Source: Prochlorococcus sp. AG-363-M21 (GTDB lineage: Bacteria; Cyanobacteriota; Cyanobacteriia; PCC-6307; Cyanobiaceae). Taken from it: a DNA stretch of 64,000 nucleotides. Where the stretch lies: NCBI GenBank assembly GCA_003278305.1, contig QCFU01000005.1, positions 1 to 64,000 of the forward strand. Reading direction: 5' to 3'. The position numbers were made by a program, and so were the translations under genes. A model generated the notes under the pieces. That model made no database searches, was not told the DNA's origin, and saw only the letters and a list, made by a program, of their open reading frames with translations. Positions 49,086-59,167 of this stretch are shown here, piece by piece; the first letter of the stretch is position 1; each line of letters starts with the position of its first letter.

Positions 49086-49934
49086 TCACCAAATTTGAGA
49101 TGACATAGATATCACTTGTGAGATTTCATAAACATCATGAACCCTAACCATATCAACTTTGGCATCTATACATCTACAAACAACTGCTGAAGTTCCATAA
49201 ATTCTTTTATTTGGATTTTCTTCATTTAAAACATGCCCTATAAACCTTTTTCTTGAAGGTCCTAAAAGAACTGGAAATTGTTCCGATGTAAATTTCTCGA
49301 GATTTCGAAGAATTGTTAGATTATGTTCATTATTTTTAGCGAACCCTAAACCTGGGTCCCAAATTATTTGATTAGGTTGCACACCATTAGAGATCGCATT
49401 ATCAGTAAGTTTCAATAATTCCTGAAAAACTTCATTTACTACATCTTTATATACAGCAAGACTATTCATTGTTTTACTATTACCTCTACTATGTGTAATT
49501 ACATAATCACAACCTGCGTCTGCTATAAGTTTAGCCATATCCTTATCGTACCTACCTCCGCTAATATCATTAATCAAATTGGCTCCATGCTCTAAAGATC
49601 TTTTAGCTACTTTAGAATGAAATGTATCAATTGAAATAATAGAATTTGGCAAGCCAGATCTAATTTTTTTTAAACAAGGTAGTAGCCTCATAACCTCTAT
49701 ATCCTCAGATATATAATCAGCTCCAGGTCTAGTACTTTGAGCGCCTAGGTCAAGAATATTAGCACCATCATTAATACAGCTAATTGCTCTTCTTAAAGAA
49801 CTCTCAGGATCTAAATATAATCCACCGTCACTGAATGAATCAGGGGTTATATTAATAATCCCCATTATTAATAATTTATTTTCAAGCATACATAAATCGA
49901 TAGGGGATTTATTGGTAATTAGATATTCTTGCAA
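49086..49934 (-). CDS. folP: Dihydropteroate synthase
   Basis: Condenses p-aminobenzoate with the pterin pyrophosphate in folate synthesis. The 282 residues show [39 protein letters not shown] and the late [11 protein letters not shown]. The 5' end overlaps the upstream tpiA by 26 bp, so translation may be coupled. It is convergent with chlH, 10 bp apart. Confidence 0.95.
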   Translation of the reverse strand: MQEYLITNKSPIDLCMLENKLLIMGIINITPDSFSDGGLYLDPESSLRRAISCINDGANILDLGAQSTRPGADYISEDIEVMRLLPCLKKIRSGLPNSIISIDTFHSKVAKRSLEHGANLINDISGGRYDKDMAKLIADAGCDYVITHSRGNSKTMNSLAVYKDVVNEVFQELLKLTDNAISNGVQPNQIIWDPGLGFAKNNEHNLTILRNLEKFTSEQFPVLLGPSRKRFIGHVLNEENPNKRIYGTSAVVCRCIDAKVDMVRVHDVYEISQVISMSSQIW

Positions 49935-50634
49935 AGCTTAAAGGGTCTAGAGAAGCTCCTCCTACTAGAACTCCATCTATATCAGACATAGACATTATTT
50001 CATCTATATTTCCTGGCTTTACAGAACCTCCATATTGAATAACTAGATTTGAGGAACCGACCCATTGGCGTATTAGACCACAAATTCTATTTGCCTCGGC
50101 TGCATCGCAGGTCTTACCTGTACCTATAGCCCAAATTGGTTCATAAGCAATAACAAGATTTTCTGTATCAGTCTTTTCTAAACCTTGATCGACCTGCCTC
50201 TTAATAACTCTTTCGGCTTCTCCTCTTTCTCGTTGTTCAAAAGTCTCACCTACACACACTATGGGAGTAAGACCGTTGGATTGTGCTGAACGAGCTCTTA
50301 AATTAATTTGTTGATCACTTTCACTGAAGTACTTCCTAGGCTCACTATGGCCAACAATGGCGTAACAGACATTATGCTCCAAAAGCATCTCTGGAGAGAT
50401 CTCAGCCGTAAAGGCCCCACTATTCTCCCAGTGCACATTTTGACTTGATAAATTAACTTGAAGGCCCTTAAGCAATTCTGACAACGTAGAAATAGCAGTA
50501 AAAGGTGGCGCAATAACCAATTCTCGACCTTCAGGAACATCCTTTACTAAAGGCAAAAATGAATCCATATATTCCATGGCTTGACGACAAGTCATGTGCA
50601 TCTTCCAATTACCTGCAATTACCGTTTTACTCAC
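49909..50634 (-). CDS. tpiA: Triosephosphate isomerase
   Basis: Interconverts DHAP and glyceraldehyde 3-phosphate in glycolysis and the Calvin cycle. The 241 residues contain the substrate Lys in AGNWKMHMT, the catalytic His in [12 protein letters not shown], and the catalytic Glu plus mobile loop in [12 protein letters not shown]. The length is normal. It overlaps folP by 26 bp. Confidence 0.97.
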   Translation of the reverse strand: MSKTVIAGNWKMHMTCRQAMEYMDSFLPLVKDVPEGRELVIAPPFTAISTLSELLKGLQVNLSSQNVHWENSGAFTAEISPEMLLEHNVCYAIVGHSEPRKYFSESDQQINLRARSAQSNGLTPIVCVGETFEQRERGEAERVIKRQVDQGLEKTDTENLVIAYEPIWAIGTGKTCDAAEANRICGLIRQWVGSSNLVIQYGGSVKPGNIDEIMSMSDIDGVLVGGASLDPLSFARISNYQ

Positions 50635-50670
50635 TCGAAAAATTTGATCTCAAGTACCTAACTTAGAACC

Positions 50671-50859
50671 TCAAGTGTCGCTAACAGAAAAGATGTACTG
50701 AATATTGCCAAAACATACTAAATCCCCATGAAATAATTTTCTTCCTCGTCTAGTCTCTACTTGATTGTTTACGGTAATCAAACCTTCCCCTATAAGGTTT
50801 TTAGCCTGTCCACCAGTTTCAACAATGCCCTTCCATTTAAGGAATTGGTCTAATTTCAT
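50671..50859 (-). CDS. S4-domain RNA-binding protein (YbcJ/YaaA-like)
   Basis: A 62-residue single S4 domain: MKLDQFLKWKGIVETGGQAK, LIGEGLITVNNQ and the basic RRGRKLFHGD typical of small S4 proteins that bind structured RNA. It is upstream of tpiA by 36 bp on the same strand and divergent from the ABC exporter with 38 bp between. Confidence 0.85.
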   Translation of the reverse strand: MKLDQFLKWKGIVETGGQAKNLIGEGLITVNNQVETRRGRKLFHGDLVCFGNIQYIFSVSDT

Positions 50860-50897
50860 TGAAGATGCCTTGTAACTAAAATTGTTAGATTAAAGCA

Positions 50898-52634
50898 ATG
50901 ATTACATCAACTCAAAATAGTTTCCTTAGATTCATCCCAAAGTTAGCTCCTCATAGAAGGGAGTTGATTTGGGGAGGAATCTGCATGTTTGTTTACGTAT
51001 CATGCTGGCCAATCCTAGCTGCTCTGGCAGGCAAATTAATTCCAGCAATTGGAGCAGGAGATGTACCAATAGTACTTAAAACAATTGGTAAGGCCTTAAT
51101 AGTATTCCTGGTACAAAAATCTGCGCAATTTGGTCAAGATATACTTTTTGCAAATCCAGCCTTAAAAATAAGTCAAAATTTAAGAGAGGACATTTTTAAG
51201 CGTCTACAAAAAGTTGAAATCCAATCGATAGAAAAGCTTTCCTCAGGTGATATTGCATACAGATTCACAGAAGATGCAGACAGAGTTGGGGAAGTTATTT
51301 ATAAAACAATTCAAGATACTACGCCGTCTTTACTTCAATTAATAGTAGTTATTGGTTATATGTTTTACATTGACTACAAACTTTCTGTGGCAACCATATT
51401 ACTAGCTCCATTAATTTCTATATTGATAGGTAAATTTGGAGAAAAAGTTCTTCAAAGTGCAGAAAGGAGTCAAAAACAAGTTAGCAATTTAGCTGGTCTT
51501 CTTGGTGAAGGAATACAGGCGTTGCCAATTATAAGAGCCTTTGGAGTAGAAAGATGGTTTCAAAATAGATTTAATGAGCAAGTTACTCTTCATAGAAATG
51601 CAAGGTTTAAATCACTTAAGCTCCTGGCTCTTCAACACCCAGTAATAGGTTTTATTGAAGCCTCAGGAATACTAATAGTCTTGGGAATTGGAGCTCTTAG
51701 AATCCAAACAAATGGAATAGATAGTCAAGATTTTAGTAGTTTTTTTGCTGCATTATTGATGCTAATTGACCCTATTAGTCATCTAACTACTAATTTCAAT
51801 GAGTTGCAGCAAGGACAAGCTTCTCTTAAAAGATTAATTGAAATCGAAAATGCACCTATAGAAATTCATAATGATAAAGAACATCTAGCACTTGATAGCT
51901 TAAAGGGAAATATAGAGTTTAGAAGTGTGTGTTTTTCTTATAACGGTATAGACCAAGTAATAAATAACCTAGATCTTAATATAAAAGTAGGAGAGGTTGT
52001 TGCGCTGGTTGGGCCTTCCGGCGCAGGAAAAAGTACTATATTTTCATTATTATTAAAGTTCGCATCTCCTCAACTAGGAAATATCATAATTAATAATAAG
52101 TCACTTTCTGATATAAGAATAAAAGATATTAGGAGTCAAATTGCAATTGTTCCTCAAAATTCCAATATATTGTCTGGAACGATATCAGAAGCTATTAGTT
52201 TTGGAAGAAGAACTACCAAAGAAGAGATATTAATTGCATCTAAAAAAGCTAATGCCCATGAATTTATAACTAAATTAAGCCATGGATATGAAACTTTTAT
52301 TGAAGAGAGGGGAACGAACCTATCTGGGGGACAATTGCAAAGAATATCTATTGCAAGAGCATTACTTGGTAACCCATCAATACTATTACTTGATGAAGCA
52401 ACAAGTGCTTTAGATGCCGAATCTGAAAGTGCGGTTCAGATGGGACTTAAACAAGCAATGAAAGATAGAACTGTACTTATTATTGCTCACAGGCTATCAA
52501 CCATTCAAGAAGCAGATAAAATAGCTTATATAGAAAAAGGAAGAATCTGTGAGTTAGGGAATCATGAAGAATTAATCAATATGAAAGGAAAGTATAAAAA
52601 TCTCTGCGAAAAACAACTTATAAGAGATCTATAA
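50898..52634 (+). CDS. ABC exporter, permease fused to ATPase (MsbA-like)
   Basis: A half-transporter of 578 residues: a six-helix membrane domain (about residues 20-300) followed by the ATPase with Walker A VGPSGAGKSTIFSLL, Q-loop IVPQNSN, signature LSGGQLQRISIARAL, and Walker B ILLLDEATSALD. Order and length match lipid, peptide or drug exporters that act as homodimers. The substrate cannot be predicted. A likely independent promoter lies in the 38-bp gap. Confidence 0.92.
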   Translation: MITSTQNSFLRFIPKLAPHRRELIWGGICMFVYVSCWPILAALAGKLIPAIGAGDVPIVLKTIGKALIVFLVQKSAQFGQDILFANPALKISQNLREDIFKRLQKVEIQSIEKLSSGDIAYRFTEDADRVGEVIYKTIQDTTPSLLQLIVVIGYMFYIDYKLSVATILLAPLISILIGKFGEKVLQSAERSQKQVSNLAGLLGEGIQALPIIRAFGVERWFQNRFNEQVTLHRNARFKSLKLLALQHPVIGFIEASGILIVLGIGALRIQTNGIDSQDFSSFFAALLMLIDPISHLTTNFNELQQGQASLKRLIEIENAPIEIHNDKEHLALDSLKGNIEFRSVCFSYNGIDQVINNLDLNIKVGEVVALVGPSGAGKSTIFSLLLKFASPQLGNIIINNKSLSDIRIKDIRSQIAIVPQNSNILSGTISEAISFGRRTTKEEILIASKKANAHEFITKLSHGYETFIEERGTNLSGGQLQRISIARALLGNPSILLLDEATSALDAESESAVQMGLKQAMKDRTVLIIAHRLSTIQEADKIAYIEKGRICELGNHEELINMKGKYKNLCEKQLIRDL

Positions 52635-52714
52635 AATAAAAGTATATAAATCAACTACAAATTACAGAATACATTATATTATTAATTATATAATTAAACA
52701 TTATTTATCCGAAA

Positions 52715-52939
52715 ATGGTAGACCAATCATCAAATTCACAAGAACCTATCCTGACCTTTGAAGGTAAACGCTATGATTTAAAAAACCTTCCAAAAGATAT
52801 AAAAGAACTAGTCAAAGGAATGCAGGTTGCTGACACGCAATTAAGGATGCATGAAGATACTCTAAAAGTTCTTGCTATAGGACGTCAAACTATGGCTACT
52901 CAATTAAACGAAAAACTTAAGGGAATCAAGCCTATTTAA
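52715..52939 (+). CDS. DUF6447-like small protein
   Basis: 74 residues: ILTFEGKRYDLKNLPKDIKE followed by a heptad-like helix LVKGMQVADTQLRMHEDTLK and a basic end. This resembles the small DUF6447 family seen in marine bacteria and phages. The C-terminal half is likely a coiled coil. It sits between the ABC exporter and the convergent carB and ends in a 13-bp inverted repeat. Confidence 0.65.
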   Translation: MVDQSSNSQEPILTFEGKRYDLKNLPKDIKELVKGMQVADTQLRMHEDTLKVLAIGRQTMATQLNEKLKGIKPI

Positions 52940-52974
52940 AATTATATTGAGAGTAAAAGCACTCAATATAATTT
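52939..52974. terminator. Inverted repeat between convergent genes, possible bidirectional terminator
   Basis: A perfect stem of 13 bp (52939-52951 with 52962-52974) and a 10-base loop. It lies exactly between the stop of the DUF6447 gene and the stop of carB. Stem sequence is mostly A/T with one GAG/CTC core, and no long T-run follows, so its strength is uncertain. Its position supports a role in ending both transcripts. Confidence 0.5.
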
Positions 52975-55900
52975 AATATATATCCTGTAAAGCAGTTATT
53001 GTAATTTCTTGACTCTGAAGTGATTTTATTGCTTCAACAGCTGCTCTTGCTCCTGCAAGTGTGGTAAGAGTTGGAACAGAGTAATCAAGAGCAGCTCGTC
53101 TTAAATATTTATCATCAAAAACAGCTTGCCTTCCAATTGGAGTATTAATAATCAACTGAATTTGTCCTGATCTAATTAAATCTTCAATATTTGGACGACC
53201 TTCATGTACCTTTAACACTTCTTTGACCTGGATGCCCTCGTTTAATAAATATCTTGCAGTTCCTTTTGTGGCAATAAGATGAAACCCGAGTTCAATAAGT
53301 TCTCTTGCTACATCTATTAAGGATTGCTTATCTCTATCATGAGTAGATAAAAAAACTATACCTGAAGTAGGTAATTCTTCTCCAGCCGCTAACTCTGATT
53401 TCGCATAAGCCATTCCAAAAGTACTAGCTGATCCCATAACCTCTCCAGTTGATCTCATTTCAGGGCCAAGAACACTATCAGAACCAGGGAAACGTCTAAA
53501 GGGCATAACTGCTTCTTTAATAGCTTGCAGAGGTAAATCAGGTTCTTTGTTTATGCCAAGCTGAGGGAGGGTTTTGCCAGCCATAAGACTTGAAGCAACT
53601 TTAGCCAAAGGCATACCAGTTGCTTTAGAAACAAAAGGTACTGTTCTAGAAGCTCTAGGGTTTGCTTCTAAAATGAAAACCTTTTCTTCTCCAATTGATT
53701 CTCTTTGGACGGCAAATTGCAAATTAATTAAACCAACAACATTTAAATTTACGGCAAGTGATTTAGTCCAACTAGTTATCGTTTCTAAAGCAGTTTTAGA
53801 AAGTGAGATAGCAGGTAAACAACATGCTGAATCGCCTGAGTGAATACCAGCTGGCTCTATATGCTCCATTAAACCTGCAATTATTACGTTTCCTTTTGAA
53901 TCGCATAATGCATCTACATCAACTTCTATTGCATTTTGAAGATATTGATCAATTAAAATTGGATGTTCTGGTTCTACCTTTACAGCTTGAGTAATATATC
54001 TAGATAATTCATTATCATCATAAACAATCTCCATAGCTCTACCTCCCAAGACATAAGAAGGTCTTACTACTAATGGATAAGATATAAGTTCTGCGATAGC
54101 TTTAGCTTGTTTATAGTTCCTTGCTATACCATTACTGGGTTGACGAATATTTAATTTATTCAGTAAAGAATCGAATTGCTCTCTATCTTCAGCCCTATCA
54201 ATAGATATGGGAGAAGTTCCTAAAATCTTTGTTTGAGTTTCTAGGCCTTCACTAGTCTTCAGCCATTCTAACAAAGGTATAGCTAATTTAAGGGGTGTTT
54301 GACCACCAAATTGAACAATAAGACCATACGGCTTTTCAAATTCAATTATATTTAAGACATCTTCTAATGTAAGTGGCTCAAAATAAAGAATATCGCTTGT
54401 ATCATAATCAGTGGAAACAGTTTCAGGATTGCTATTAATCATTATTGTAGTAAATCCTTCTTCCTGAAACTGGTAAGAAGCATGACAACAGCAATAGTCA
54501 AACTCTATTCCCTGACCAATTCTATTAGGTCCCCCGCCAAGTATTAAAACTTTTTTATTTGGATTATGTTGTTGTTCTGATAGTGCTTCAATTTCGTCTA
54601 AAGAACCATCTTGTTTAATTTGTTTAATAGGGCTTTCATATGTTGAGTAATAATATGGTGTTGTTGAAGCAAACTCTGCTGAACATGTATCAACAGTTTT
54701 AAAAGTAGGAATAACCTTTAATTTTTTCCTTAGATTCCTTACTACAAGTTCTGAAGTATCTAAGATAATTGCAATTTGCTTATCAGAAAATCCAATTTTC
54801 TTTAGATCTAACATTGAAGATCTATCTATATCATTTATAGATTTGTAATTTGAAAGCATCTTCTCTGAAAGATATATATTTCTCAACTTTGAGATAAACC
54901 ACAAATCAATCTTGGATTTTTCTGCAATATCATTATCTGATCTACCTTCTATCATTGCTATTCTTATAGCCATTATTCTATCTGGAGAAGGAGTACGTAA
55001 TAAGCGATCAATTTCTGATGAATTAAAGGGTATGTGGGCAAAACCACCCGTCCAACCTGATAAACCAATTTCTAATGATCTAAGAGCCTTTTGGAATGAT
55101 TCTTCAAAACATCTTCCAATTGCCATTGCCTCTCCAACTGACTTCATGGAAGTATTTAATATTGCTGGACTTCCTCCAAACTTTTCAAATGCAAATCTAG
55201 GGACTTTAGTTACTACATAATCAATTGTGGGTTCAAAACAAGCAGGTGTTTTACCAGTAATTTCATTAATAATTTCATCTAATGTATAACCAACTGCTAA
55301 TAGTGCAGCGATTTTAGCTATCGGGAATCCAGTTGCCTTACTAGCCAGAGCTGAAGATCTACTTACTCTAGGATTCATTTCTATTACAATTACTTCTCCA
55401 TCTTCTGGGTTAATTGCAAATTGAATATTGCTTCCACCTGTTGCAACACCAATTTCCCGAATGATCTTTATAGATTGATCTCTTAATCGTTGATATTCGC
55501 GATCGGTAAGAGTTTGAGCTGGCGCAACTGTAATGGAATCTCCAGTATGTACTCCCATTGGATCAAGATTTTCTATGCTACAAACAATTACGACGTTGTC
55601 AGATATATCTCTCATCACTTCTAATTCAAACTCCTTCCAACCAATCAAAGACTGTTCTATAAGTATTTGAGAAACTGGGCTTGAATCTAAACCCTGATTA
55701 CATAGAGATAAAAATTCCTCTTGGTTATAAGCAATTCCACCACCACTACCTCCCAATGTAAATGCTGGTCTAATGATTCTTGGAAACGAAGCTATTTGAG
55801 AACCAACTTTTATAGCTTCATCAATACTGCAAGCAATGCCCGAAGGACAAACATTTACGCCAATTTTTTCCATTGACTTTTTAAAAAGCAACCGATCTTC

Positions 55901-56278
55901 TGCTTTGCGTATTGACTTCAAATCAGCCCCAATCAATTCAATATTAAATTGATCTAATACCCCATTATCTGCCAGATCTACAGCAATATTTAAGGCTGTT
56001 TGGCCTCCCATAGTTGGCAAAAGGGCCTGTGGTTTTTCTATTTCAATAATTTTCTTGATAACTTGCCAAGTCAATGGCTCTATATAAGTCCGATCTGCCA
56101 TTTGCGGATCGGTCATTATTGACGCAGGATTTGAATTAACAAGGATTACTTCAAATCCCTCATCTTTTAAAGCTTTACAAGCTTGAGTACCGGAATAATC
56201 GAATTCACAAGCCTGGCCAATAACGATCGGTCCAGAACCTAGAATGAGAATGCGACGTATATCTTTACGCCGTGGCAT
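52973..56278 (-). CDS. carB: Carbamoyl-phosphate synthase large subunit
   Basis: Makes carbamoyl phosphate for arginine and pyrimidines. The 1101 residues hold two homologous ATP-grasp halves. The first starts [20 protein letters not shown] with [15 protein letters not shown]; the second has [20 protein letters not shown] with [18 protein letters not shown]-terminal MGS-like regulatory domain follows ([10 protein letters not shown]). All motifs are intact. It is convergent with the DUF6447 gene and divergent from the DUF3318 gene, about 120 bp apart. Confidence 0.97.
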   Translation of the reverse strand: MPRRKDIRRILILGSGPIVIGQACEFDYSGTQACKALKDEGFEVILVNSNPASIMTDPQMADRTYIEPLTWQVIKKIIEIEKPQALLPTMGGQTALNIAVDLADNGVLDQFNIELIGADLKSIRKAEDRLLFKKSMEKIGVNVCPSGIACSIDEAIKVGSQIASFPRIIRPAFTLGGSGGGIAYNQEEFLSLCNQGLDSSPVSQILIEQSLIGWKEFELEVMRDISDNVVIVCSIENLDPMGVHTGDSITVAPAQTLTDREYQRLRDQSIKIIREIGVATGGSNIQFAINPEDGEVIVIEMNPRVSRSSALASKATGFPIAKIAALLAVGYTLDEIINEITGKTPACFEPTIDYVVTKVPRFAFEKFGGSPAILNTSMKSVGEAMAIGRCFEESFQKALRSLEIGLSGWTGGFAHIPFNSSEIDRLLRTPSPDRIMAIRIAMIEGRSDNDIAEKSKIDLWFISKLRNIYLSEKMLSNYKSINDIDRSSMLDLKKIGFSDKQIAIILDTSELVVRNLRKKLKVIPTFKTVDTCSAEFASTTPYYYSTYESPIKQIKQDGSLDEIEALSEQQHNPNKKVLILGGGPNRIGQGIEFDYCCCHASYQFQEEGFTTIMINSNPETVSTDYDTSDILYFEPLTLEDVLNIIEFEKPYGLIVQFGGQTPLKLAIPLLEWLKTSEGLETQTKILGTSPISIDRAEDREQFDSLLNKLNIRQPSNGIARNYKQAKAIAELISYPLVVRPSYVLGGRAMEIVYDDNELSRYITQAVKVEPEHPILIDQYLQNAIEVDVDALCDSKGNVIIAGLMEHIEPAGIHSGDSACCLPAISLSKTALETITSWTKSLAVNLNVVGLINLQFAVQRESIGEEKVFILEANPRASRTVPFVSKATGMPLAKVASSLMAGKTLPQLGINKEPDLPLQAIKEAVMPFRRFPGSDSVLGPEMRSTGEVMGSASTFGMAYAKSELAAGEELPTSGIVFLSTHDRDKQSLIDVARELIELGFHLIATKGTARYLLNEGIQVKEVLKVHEGRPNIEDLIRSGQIQLIINTPIGRQAVFDDKYLRRAALDYSVPTLTTLAGARAAVEAIKSLQSQEITITALQDIY

Positions 56279-56397
56279 TGGTTTTAATAATTTCGCTTAA
56301 TTAAGGTAGCGTCTCAAAAAAATGACATAGTCAGATTATTGAGTTGCTACTAACAGATAAATACTAGCTAAGTTGATTGAATTGGGAACCAGAAACC

Positions 56398-57033
56398 ATG
56401 AGTGAACTACAGCGCCTTAAAGGGCTGCTGCCCCCAGAGAACCAAAGTTGGGTATTTGTAGAGGCAGCAGCCGCTATAGACCCGCCTCTGATAATGCTTG
56501 AAGAAATAGGGAGGGATGAGGTTGAAATTCAAATAGACCTTGAGCAATGGGACTATTTGGCTATTGACCATAGGAACCTTCTTTTCTGGCATGAAGTTGG
56601 TCGTATACAGAACGACACAATTCCAAGAGATGGATGGGAAATGGCAGCTTTAGCAATAGGCCTCGGAGGTGCTATTGGTGAGCTTTGGGTTCAGGATGGT
56701 CTTTTATTGCTTATGGCTTTAGGATTATCTGGATTTGCAGGTTATCGTCTTTACCTGAAAAACAATTCTGAGAAGCGCTTGCAAGATGCAATTTTTGCCG
56801 ACGAAAGAGCTATTGACTTGGCTTGCAGGTTTGGTTACAGCGTTCCTAATGCTTATAAGAGTTTAGGAGGGGCCTTAAAAGAATTAATTGAAAAAACAAG
56901 AAAAAAGAAGCAAAGAGGGTTTTATGAAGATAGACTTGAAGCTCTTAGAAAAAGTGCGGAAAAAGCAAGAGCTGAGATGTCAGAACAACAAGGAATAAGT
57001 GACTCTATATCAAGTGAAAATGTTTATGGATAG
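56398..57033 (+). CDS. DUF3318 family membrane protein
   Basis: About 211 residues from ATG 56398 (MSELQRLKGLLPPEN), preferred over a TTG at 56377 because this start fits the family N-terminus. Family elements are NLLFWHEVGRIQ and GWEMAALAIGLGGAIGELW. Two membrane helices span about residues 85-130, and a basic coiled region ends the protein. Its 3' end overlaps rsfS by 8 bp. Confidence 0.75.
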   Translation: MSELQRLKGLLPPENQSWVFVEAAAAIDPPLIMLEEIGRDEVEIQIDLEQWDYLAIDHRNLLFWHEVGRIQNDTIPRDGWEMAALAIGLGGAIGELWVQDGLLLLMALGLSGFAGYRLYLKNNSEKRLQDAIFADERAIDLACRFGYSVPNAYKSLGGALKELIEKTRKKKQRGFYEDRLEALRKSAEKARAEMSEQQGISDSISSENVYG

Positions 57034-57367
57034 CAATGAACTTATTCACCTTGCCGCAAAAGCATGTGAAGACAAAAAAGCAATTAATATTAACTTGATA
57101 GATATCAATAAAGTATCTTCTATAGCTGACTGGATATTAGTAAGTGAGGGACTTTCTGATGTTCAAGTAAGAGCAATTATCAAGTCTGTTGAAGATAGCT
57201 TAAAGGAGAAAGCTAACCTATTACCAATTCGAAAAGAAGGCATTAATGAAGGCAAATGGGCTTTACTAGATTATGGAGATATAATAATAAATATTTTTCA
57301 AACAAAAGAAAGAGAGTTTTATGAATTAGAATCATTTTGGAGCAATGGGAAATTCTATAAATATTAA
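57026..57367 (+). CDS. rsfS: Ribosomal silencing factor RsfS
   Basis: RsfS binds L14 and blocks subunit joining in poor conditions. The 113 residues from ATG 57026 (MDSNELIHLAAKACEDKKAI) fit the family. ADWILVSEGLSDVQVRAI, EGINEGKWALLDYGDIIINI and FYELESFW are typical; the serine-rich SxAD region reads SSIADW. Upstream ATGs at 57020 and 56999 are less likely. Translation is probably coupled to the DUF3318 gene. Confidence 0.9.
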   Translation: MDSNELIHLAAKACEDKKAININLIDINKVSSIADWILVSEGLSDVQVRAIIKSVEDSLKEKANLLPIRKEGINEGKWALLDYGDIIINIFQTKEREFYELESFWSNGKFYKY

Positions 57368-57386
57368 CAATTAGTATAATATTCTA

Positions 57387-57902
57387 ATGACAGACGAATC
57401 ATCACCTGTTCCATTTGAACAAAGGCCTGTTCAAGAGTTTATTGAAATATCTAATTCATGGTTTTTCAAATGGCCATTAAATAAGTTGAATGTATTCTTT
57501 ACAAAGTTAATAATTTGTTGGCTGGTAGGAACTTTAATTTTCCTTACAATTGCTACTGGAAGTTATTACTTGATGAGTCATAAGAACGAGTTATTCTTTA
57601 CTAGCCTAATATATAGCCTATCTTTCCCATTAATTATACTTATAAGGCAATACCTTGGATGGGAATATATCTATAAAAGACTAAATAATAATATTATAGA
57701 GTACGAAGAAACTGATTGGCATGATGGTCAAAGATGGAAGAAGCCATTAAATATGCAAAAAAAAGATCAGCTTATTGCAACTTTCGAGGTAATGCCAACA
57801 ATAATACTCTTAAAGAAAACATTATACTTTATAGTAATATTATTTAGTTCATGCCTAGCCTTATATTTGCTAGCAAAGAATAATCAATTTATTTTATTAT
57901 GA
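57387..57902 (+). CDS. CGLD27-like membrane protein (DUF1230)
   Basis: 171 residues of the family conserved in the green lineage and cyanobacteria (CGLD27). The N-terminus SSPVPFEQRPVQEFIEISNS with FKWP is the main signature. Four membrane helices follow (about 42-62, 70-88 and two at 140-170), with the conserved QYLGWEYIYKRL and EYEETDWHDGQRW between. A role in photosynthetic acclimation is suspected for plant relatives. It overlaps the asparaginase start by 4 bp. Confidence 0.8.
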   Translation: MTDESSPVPFEQRPVQEFIEISNSWFFKWPLNKLNVFFTKLIICWLVGTLIFLTIATGSYYLMSHKNELFFTSLIYSLSFPLIILIRQYLGWEYIYKRLNNNIIEYEETDWHDGQRWKKPLNMQKKDQLIATFEVMPTIILLKKTLYFIVILFSSCLALYLLAKNNQFILL

Positions 57903-58882
57903 ATATAACAAGAAAATATACTCCTAATGGGTTTGAAAATTCAAAAAAATCACCAATAAAAGTTTATCTCAAGAGAGCTTCTAGTGTTGAATCAATTCAT
58001 AGAGTACATGCTGTTGTCTCAGACAAAAAAGGCAGGGTGTTAATGAAAGCAGGAAATCCAGATTATGAAACATTTATAAGATCAGCATTAAAACCTTTTC
58101 AAGCAATACCATTTTTGAGCAGCGGTGCAGCAGAAAAAATCTCATGTGGTGAAAAAGGAATTGCAATAGCATGTGCTTCTCATTCAGGAACTACTGAACA
58201 CGCAAGAGAATCCTTTAAAATTTTATGGAACTCAAATATTGATATAGATAAATTGCAATGCCCATTACCTCAAGGGAAATCCAGCAAGTTAGAACATAAT
58301 TGCTCTGGGAAACATGCTGCATTTTTATCAACATGTAAAAAAATGAATTGGTCAATAGAAAATTATCTAAAGGGCGATCACCCACTTCAGAAAGAAATTT
58401 TTAGATTGATAGGTGATTTTTTAAACCTTCCTTCAGAAGAATTGTTTGCAGTTAGAGACGATTGCGGAGCTCCTACTCTTAAATTAAAACTATCTCAAAT
58501 GGCCTTTTTATATGCAAACCTTAGCAGCTCTGACAATGCTGAGCTTGAACAAATATGTAGAGCTATGACTTCTCATCCAAATTTAATATCTGGTGAAGGC
58601 AGGTTTGATACAGAGATCATCTCAAGGGCTCATGGTCAACTTATTAGCAAAAGCGGAGCCGAAGGTATTCAGTGTCTTAGCAGAATCGGAGAAGGTATTG
58701 GCGTAGCCATAAAAGTAGAGGATGGATCGAAACGAGCCAAACAAGCAGTAGCACTAGATTTAATAAAACAACTTGAGTGGATGACTCCAATAGCATTGCA
58801 AGAGCTTGAAGAAAAAGTTCTTATGGTTTCTCCAGGAGTAGAGTTAGAAGTTAATGGAAAATTGGATTTTCAAGAAAATTAG
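57899..58882 (+). CDS. Asparaginase, L-asparaginase II family
   Basis: 327 residues of the bacterial/cyanobacterial asparaginase II family (rhizobial AnsA type). Marks are ESIHRVHAVVSDKKGRVL, SALKPFQAIPFL, ACASHSGTTEHAR, LEHNCSGKHAAFL and VRDDCGAPT. It is distinct from the classic amyloglucosidase-like type I/II enzymes. It overlaps CGLD27 by 4 bp and is the last host gene before tRNA-fMet and the mobile element. Confidence 0.88.
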   Translation: MNITRKYTPNGFENSKKSPIKVYLKRASSVESIHRVHAVVSDKKGRVLMKAGNPDYETFIRSALKPFQAIPFLSSGAAEKISCGEKGIAIACASHSGTTEHARESFKILWNSNIDIDKLQCPLPQGKSSKLEHNCSGKHAAFLSTCKKMNWSIENYLKGDHPLQKEIFRLIGDFLNLPSEELFAVRDDCGAPTLKLKLSQMAFLYANLSSSDNAELEQICRAMTSHPNLISGEGRFDTEIISRAHGQLISKSGAEGIQCLSRIGEGIGVAIKVEDGSKRAKQAVALDLIKQLEWMTPIALQELEEKVLMVSPGVELEVNGKLDFQEN

Positions 58883-58932
58883 GATTACAACTTACTAATA
58901 GCCTATATTCGGTTGTATGCTGTAGATGTCAA

Positions 58933-59009
<77 letters not shown>

Positions 59010-59015
59010 ATCAAG

Positions 59016-59040
59016 AACCGCCTCACAGGGCGGTTTTTTT
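59016..59040 (+). terminator. Rho-independent terminator after tRNA-fMet
   Basis: Stem AACCGCC / GGCGGTT (7 bp, GC-rich) with a 6-base loop, followed by seven T (59034-59040). This is a textbook intrinsic terminator that closes the tRNA transcript and insulates the element. Confidence 0.93.
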
Positions 59041-59086
59041 GTGTCTATAACTAGGATTTGAAGGATTTGACTAGTCATACAGGTTA

Positions 59087-59113
59087 AACGAACGATAACG
59101 CTCTGTAACGAAC
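59087..59113. repeat. Spaced repeat AACGAAC, candidate recombinase arm sites
   Basis: AACGAAC occurs at 59087-59093 and again at 59107-59113, a spacing of 20 bp or about two helical turns. A related ATAACG lies between. Such spaced repeats next to a tyrosine recombinase are typical of integrase arm or excisionase sites, but binding is inferred. Confidence 0.45.
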
Positions 59114-59122
59114 TTTATTGAC

Positions 59123-59146
59123 TTCAAGGACACTTTCAAGGACACT
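59123..59146. repeat. Perfect 12-bp tandem repeat upstream of the recombinase
   Basis: TTCAAGGACACT is present twice with no spacer (59123-59134 and 59135-59146), ending 21 bp before the recombinase ATG. It could be a recombinase arm site or an operator controlling the recombinase gene. Confidence 0.6.
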
Positions 59147-59167
59147 AGGTTTACAGACTAGAACATT

